A stretch of DNA of 6,455 nt from Lachnospiraceae bacterium (GTDB taxonomy: Bacteria; Bacillota; Clostridia; Lachnospirales; Lachnospiraceae). Shown one piece after another: positions 5,793-6,455 of the stretch. The stretch is taken from contig JAILFQ010000086.1 in NCBI GenBank assembly GCA_024697505.1, positions 1 through 6,455 of the forward strand, written 5' to 3'. The notes beneath the pieces were generated by a model, which saw only the letters and a program-made list of their open reading frames with translations, was not told the origin of the DNA and did no database searches. Positions within the stretch are counted from its first letter, which is position 1. Every line of letters starts with the position of its first letter. A program made the translations under genes and the position numbers.

Positions 5793-5964
5793 TTTCCATC
5801 AGTCACATCAAAAAAAGTCAAAAAATACGGCTTACGAAGGGAAAAGGTATAAAAAAAGATGACTTCTAAAAATATAGCCCAGGAAATACGGCTTACAGAA
5901 AGAAAAACTTGCTTTTAAGCTGAATCAAGCCATTTGACGGCTTATAGCACAAAATTATACAACA

Positions 5965-6089
5965 AAAGCCGGAAGTTCTTTACTCGCCAAACATACGCTA
6001 AAGCAAGTGTCGGCCTTCGGCCTCCAAAATACGCCTAAAGCCGGGAACCACTTTACTCGCCAAACATATGCTAAAGCAAGTGTCGACCT
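5965..6089 (-). repeat. two diverged units of period 72-73 bp, inverted relative to the left array
   Basis: The stretch around 5968-6016 recurs at 6040-6089, sharing AAGCCGG, TTTACTCGCCAAACATA and GCTAAAGCAAGTGTCG. Read on the - strand, each unit shows GGCCGAC, ACTTGCTTT and then TTCCGGCTT (TTCCCGGCTT in the second unit). These are the order and spacing elements of the 72-bp units at 5415-5630, so both arrays look like relatives facing each other. A GGCC-TTC-GGCC stem lies at 6012-6022. Confidence 0.65.
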
Positions 6090-6114
6090 CCGGTGTGCAC
6101 TATAGCCCGCACTG

Positions 6115-6137
6115 CGCCCGCCGTACTTTGGCGGGCG
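6115..6137. repeat. GC-only 8-bp hairpin
   Basis: CGCCCGCC pairs with GGCGGGCG around a 7-nt loop. It is markedly GC-rich against the AT-rich middle of the island. No T-run follows. Confidence 0.75.
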
Positions 6138-6162
6138 GCGGTCTCTTCCACAAACGGGGGGT

Positions 6163-6182
6163 GGGGTGACATTTCGACGAGC
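6163..6182 (-). repeat. module M1, copy 3
   Basis: GGGGTGACATTTCGACGAGC is the reverse complement of 5240-5259 with one mismatch. It lies directly before the right 58-bp arm. Confidence 0.8.
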
Positions 6183-6186
6183 ACAC

Positions 6187-6244
6187 TGACAGTGAGACTT
6201 TGGGTAAGCTTAGGTTAGGAATAGGGCACTGCACCGGAGAATCG
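6187..6244 (+). repeat. right arm of perfect 58-bp inverted repeat
   Basis: Exact reverse complement of 5028-5085 over all 58 bases. Contains module M2 at 6202-6236. Confidence 0.93.
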
Positions 6245-6299
6245 TATGTAGGCGGGCGGATGCTTATTACTTGCCGAAGGTAACATAAGTTAAGGCTTT

Positions 6300-6329
6300 G
6301 GTGAGACTTAGTGGAAAAAATGGGCGAGC
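6300..6329 (-). repeat. module M3, copy 2
   Basis: Inverted copy of 5287-5316. Its right position lies outside the 58-bp arm while its partner lies inside, so the island is not one simple nested palindrome but a rearranged mosaic. Confidence 0.8.
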
Positions 6330-6334
6330 GCCGG

Positions 6335-6356
6335 AAATTTACATGGACGTAAATTT
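6335..6356. repeat. 8-bp AT-rich hairpin
   Basis: AAATTTAC pairs with GTAAATTT around the loop ATGGAC. Function unknown. Confidence 0.7.
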
Positions 6357-6370
6357 AGCCCGACCTGAGA

Positions 6371-6409
6371 GTTTAAAAGCCTTACATGTTTTTTGTAAGG
6401 CTTTTAAAC
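6371..6409. terminator. 16-bp perfect hairpin, possible weak bidirectional terminator
   Basis: GTTTAAAAGCCTTACA pairs perfectly with TGTAAGGCTTTTAAAC around a T-rich 7-nt loop. The inner GC-containing stem is followed by TTTT on both strands, so it could stop transcription from either side, but the short T-run makes this weak. It may instead be another island palindrome. Confidence 0.4.
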
Positions 6410-6433
6410 ACAAGCATGGATGTCGAATGTCGG

Positions 6434-6451
6434 GCGACGGCAAGCTCGCCC
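6434..6451 (-). repeat. right copy of 18-bp inverted repeat enclosing the island
   Basis: Exact reverse complement of 4862-4879. Its last bases (from 6445, CTCGCCCATTT) also start another copy of module M3, cut off by the window end. Confidence 0.8.
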
Positions 6452-6455
6452 ATTT

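Larger units (their letters stand above)
4858..6455. repeat. gene-free mosaic repeat island
   Basis: These 1.6 kb contain no credible coding sequence on either strand. They are built of direct, inverted and tandem repeats listed separately below. At least three modules recur in both orientations. One is TCGAAATGTCACCCC-like (4889-4912, 5240-5268, 6163-6182). Another is GGGTAAGCTTAGG-like (4936-4976, 5036-5070, 6202-6236). The third is CTCGCCCATTTTTTCC-like (5287-5316, 6300-6329, and cut by the window end from 6445). Many small stems are closed by TTC, TTGC, GCA or GAA loops. No transposase, terminal target duplication, tRNA or CRISPR spacer pattern is seen. The island probably belongs to a genome-wide intergenic repeat family, since modules run past the window edge, but that is inference. 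Confidence 0.8.

Noticed and set aside
5684..5869. 61-codon open frame inside the concentric palindrome
   Set aside because: It is Lys/Phe-rich because of A and T runs, has no ribosome binding site and lies on palindromic sequence.
4858..6455. Insertion sequence or transposon
   Set aside because: No transposase or recombinase frame exists on either strand, and no target-site duplication is visible outside the 18-bp inverted pair. A non-autonomous element remains possible.

Overview
The window reads as a chromosomal segment of a low-to-medium GC anaerobe. It has GGAGG-type ribosome binding sites, TTG as well as ATG starts, AT-rich codon use, and proteins that look like those of gut Clostridia (Lachnospiraceae-like). 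Host-associated Treponema carry similar genes and similar intergenic repeat islands, so they remain an alternative. The sequence alone does not settle the genus.

Left part (1-2975), all on the + strand: the 3' part of an SLC13/ArsB/NhaD-type anion permease, a membrane-anchored DNA/RNA non-specific endonuclease, and an unrecognised four-helix membrane protein. The gaps are short (72 and 46 nt) and hold no clear terminator. A strong intrinsic terminator at 2946-2975 closes this run, so the three genes may be one transcript.

Middle part (2987-4857): a separately promoted AbiEi-type (type IV) antitoxin/transcription regulator with no AbiEii toxin beside it. A perfect 9-bp inverted repeat brackets its -10 box, as expected for an autoregulatory operator. 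Next comes a structured leader of two hairpins whose loops are complementary (TGACG/CGTCA), resembling the guanidine-IV (mepA-motif) riboswitch architecture. It precedes an EamA-family (DMT superfamily) transporter that ends in a tail with 18 histidines.

Right part (4858-6455): about 1.6 kb with no credible gene, made almost wholly of repeats. It contains a perfect 58-bp inverted repeat with arms 1.1 kb apart and an exact 72-bp tandem array whose units carry terminator-like hairpins. It also contains a concentric palindrome where a short motif flips orientation, a diverged inverted array of the same 72-73 bp period, several shorter modules in both orientations, and an 18-bp inverted repeat enclosing the whole. 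One module runs off the window end. There is no transposase. This is best described as a mosaic intergenic repeat island of unknown function.

The strongest candidates for something new are the repeat island, the orphan AbiEi with its operator, and the kissing-hairpin leader in front of a His-tailed transporter.
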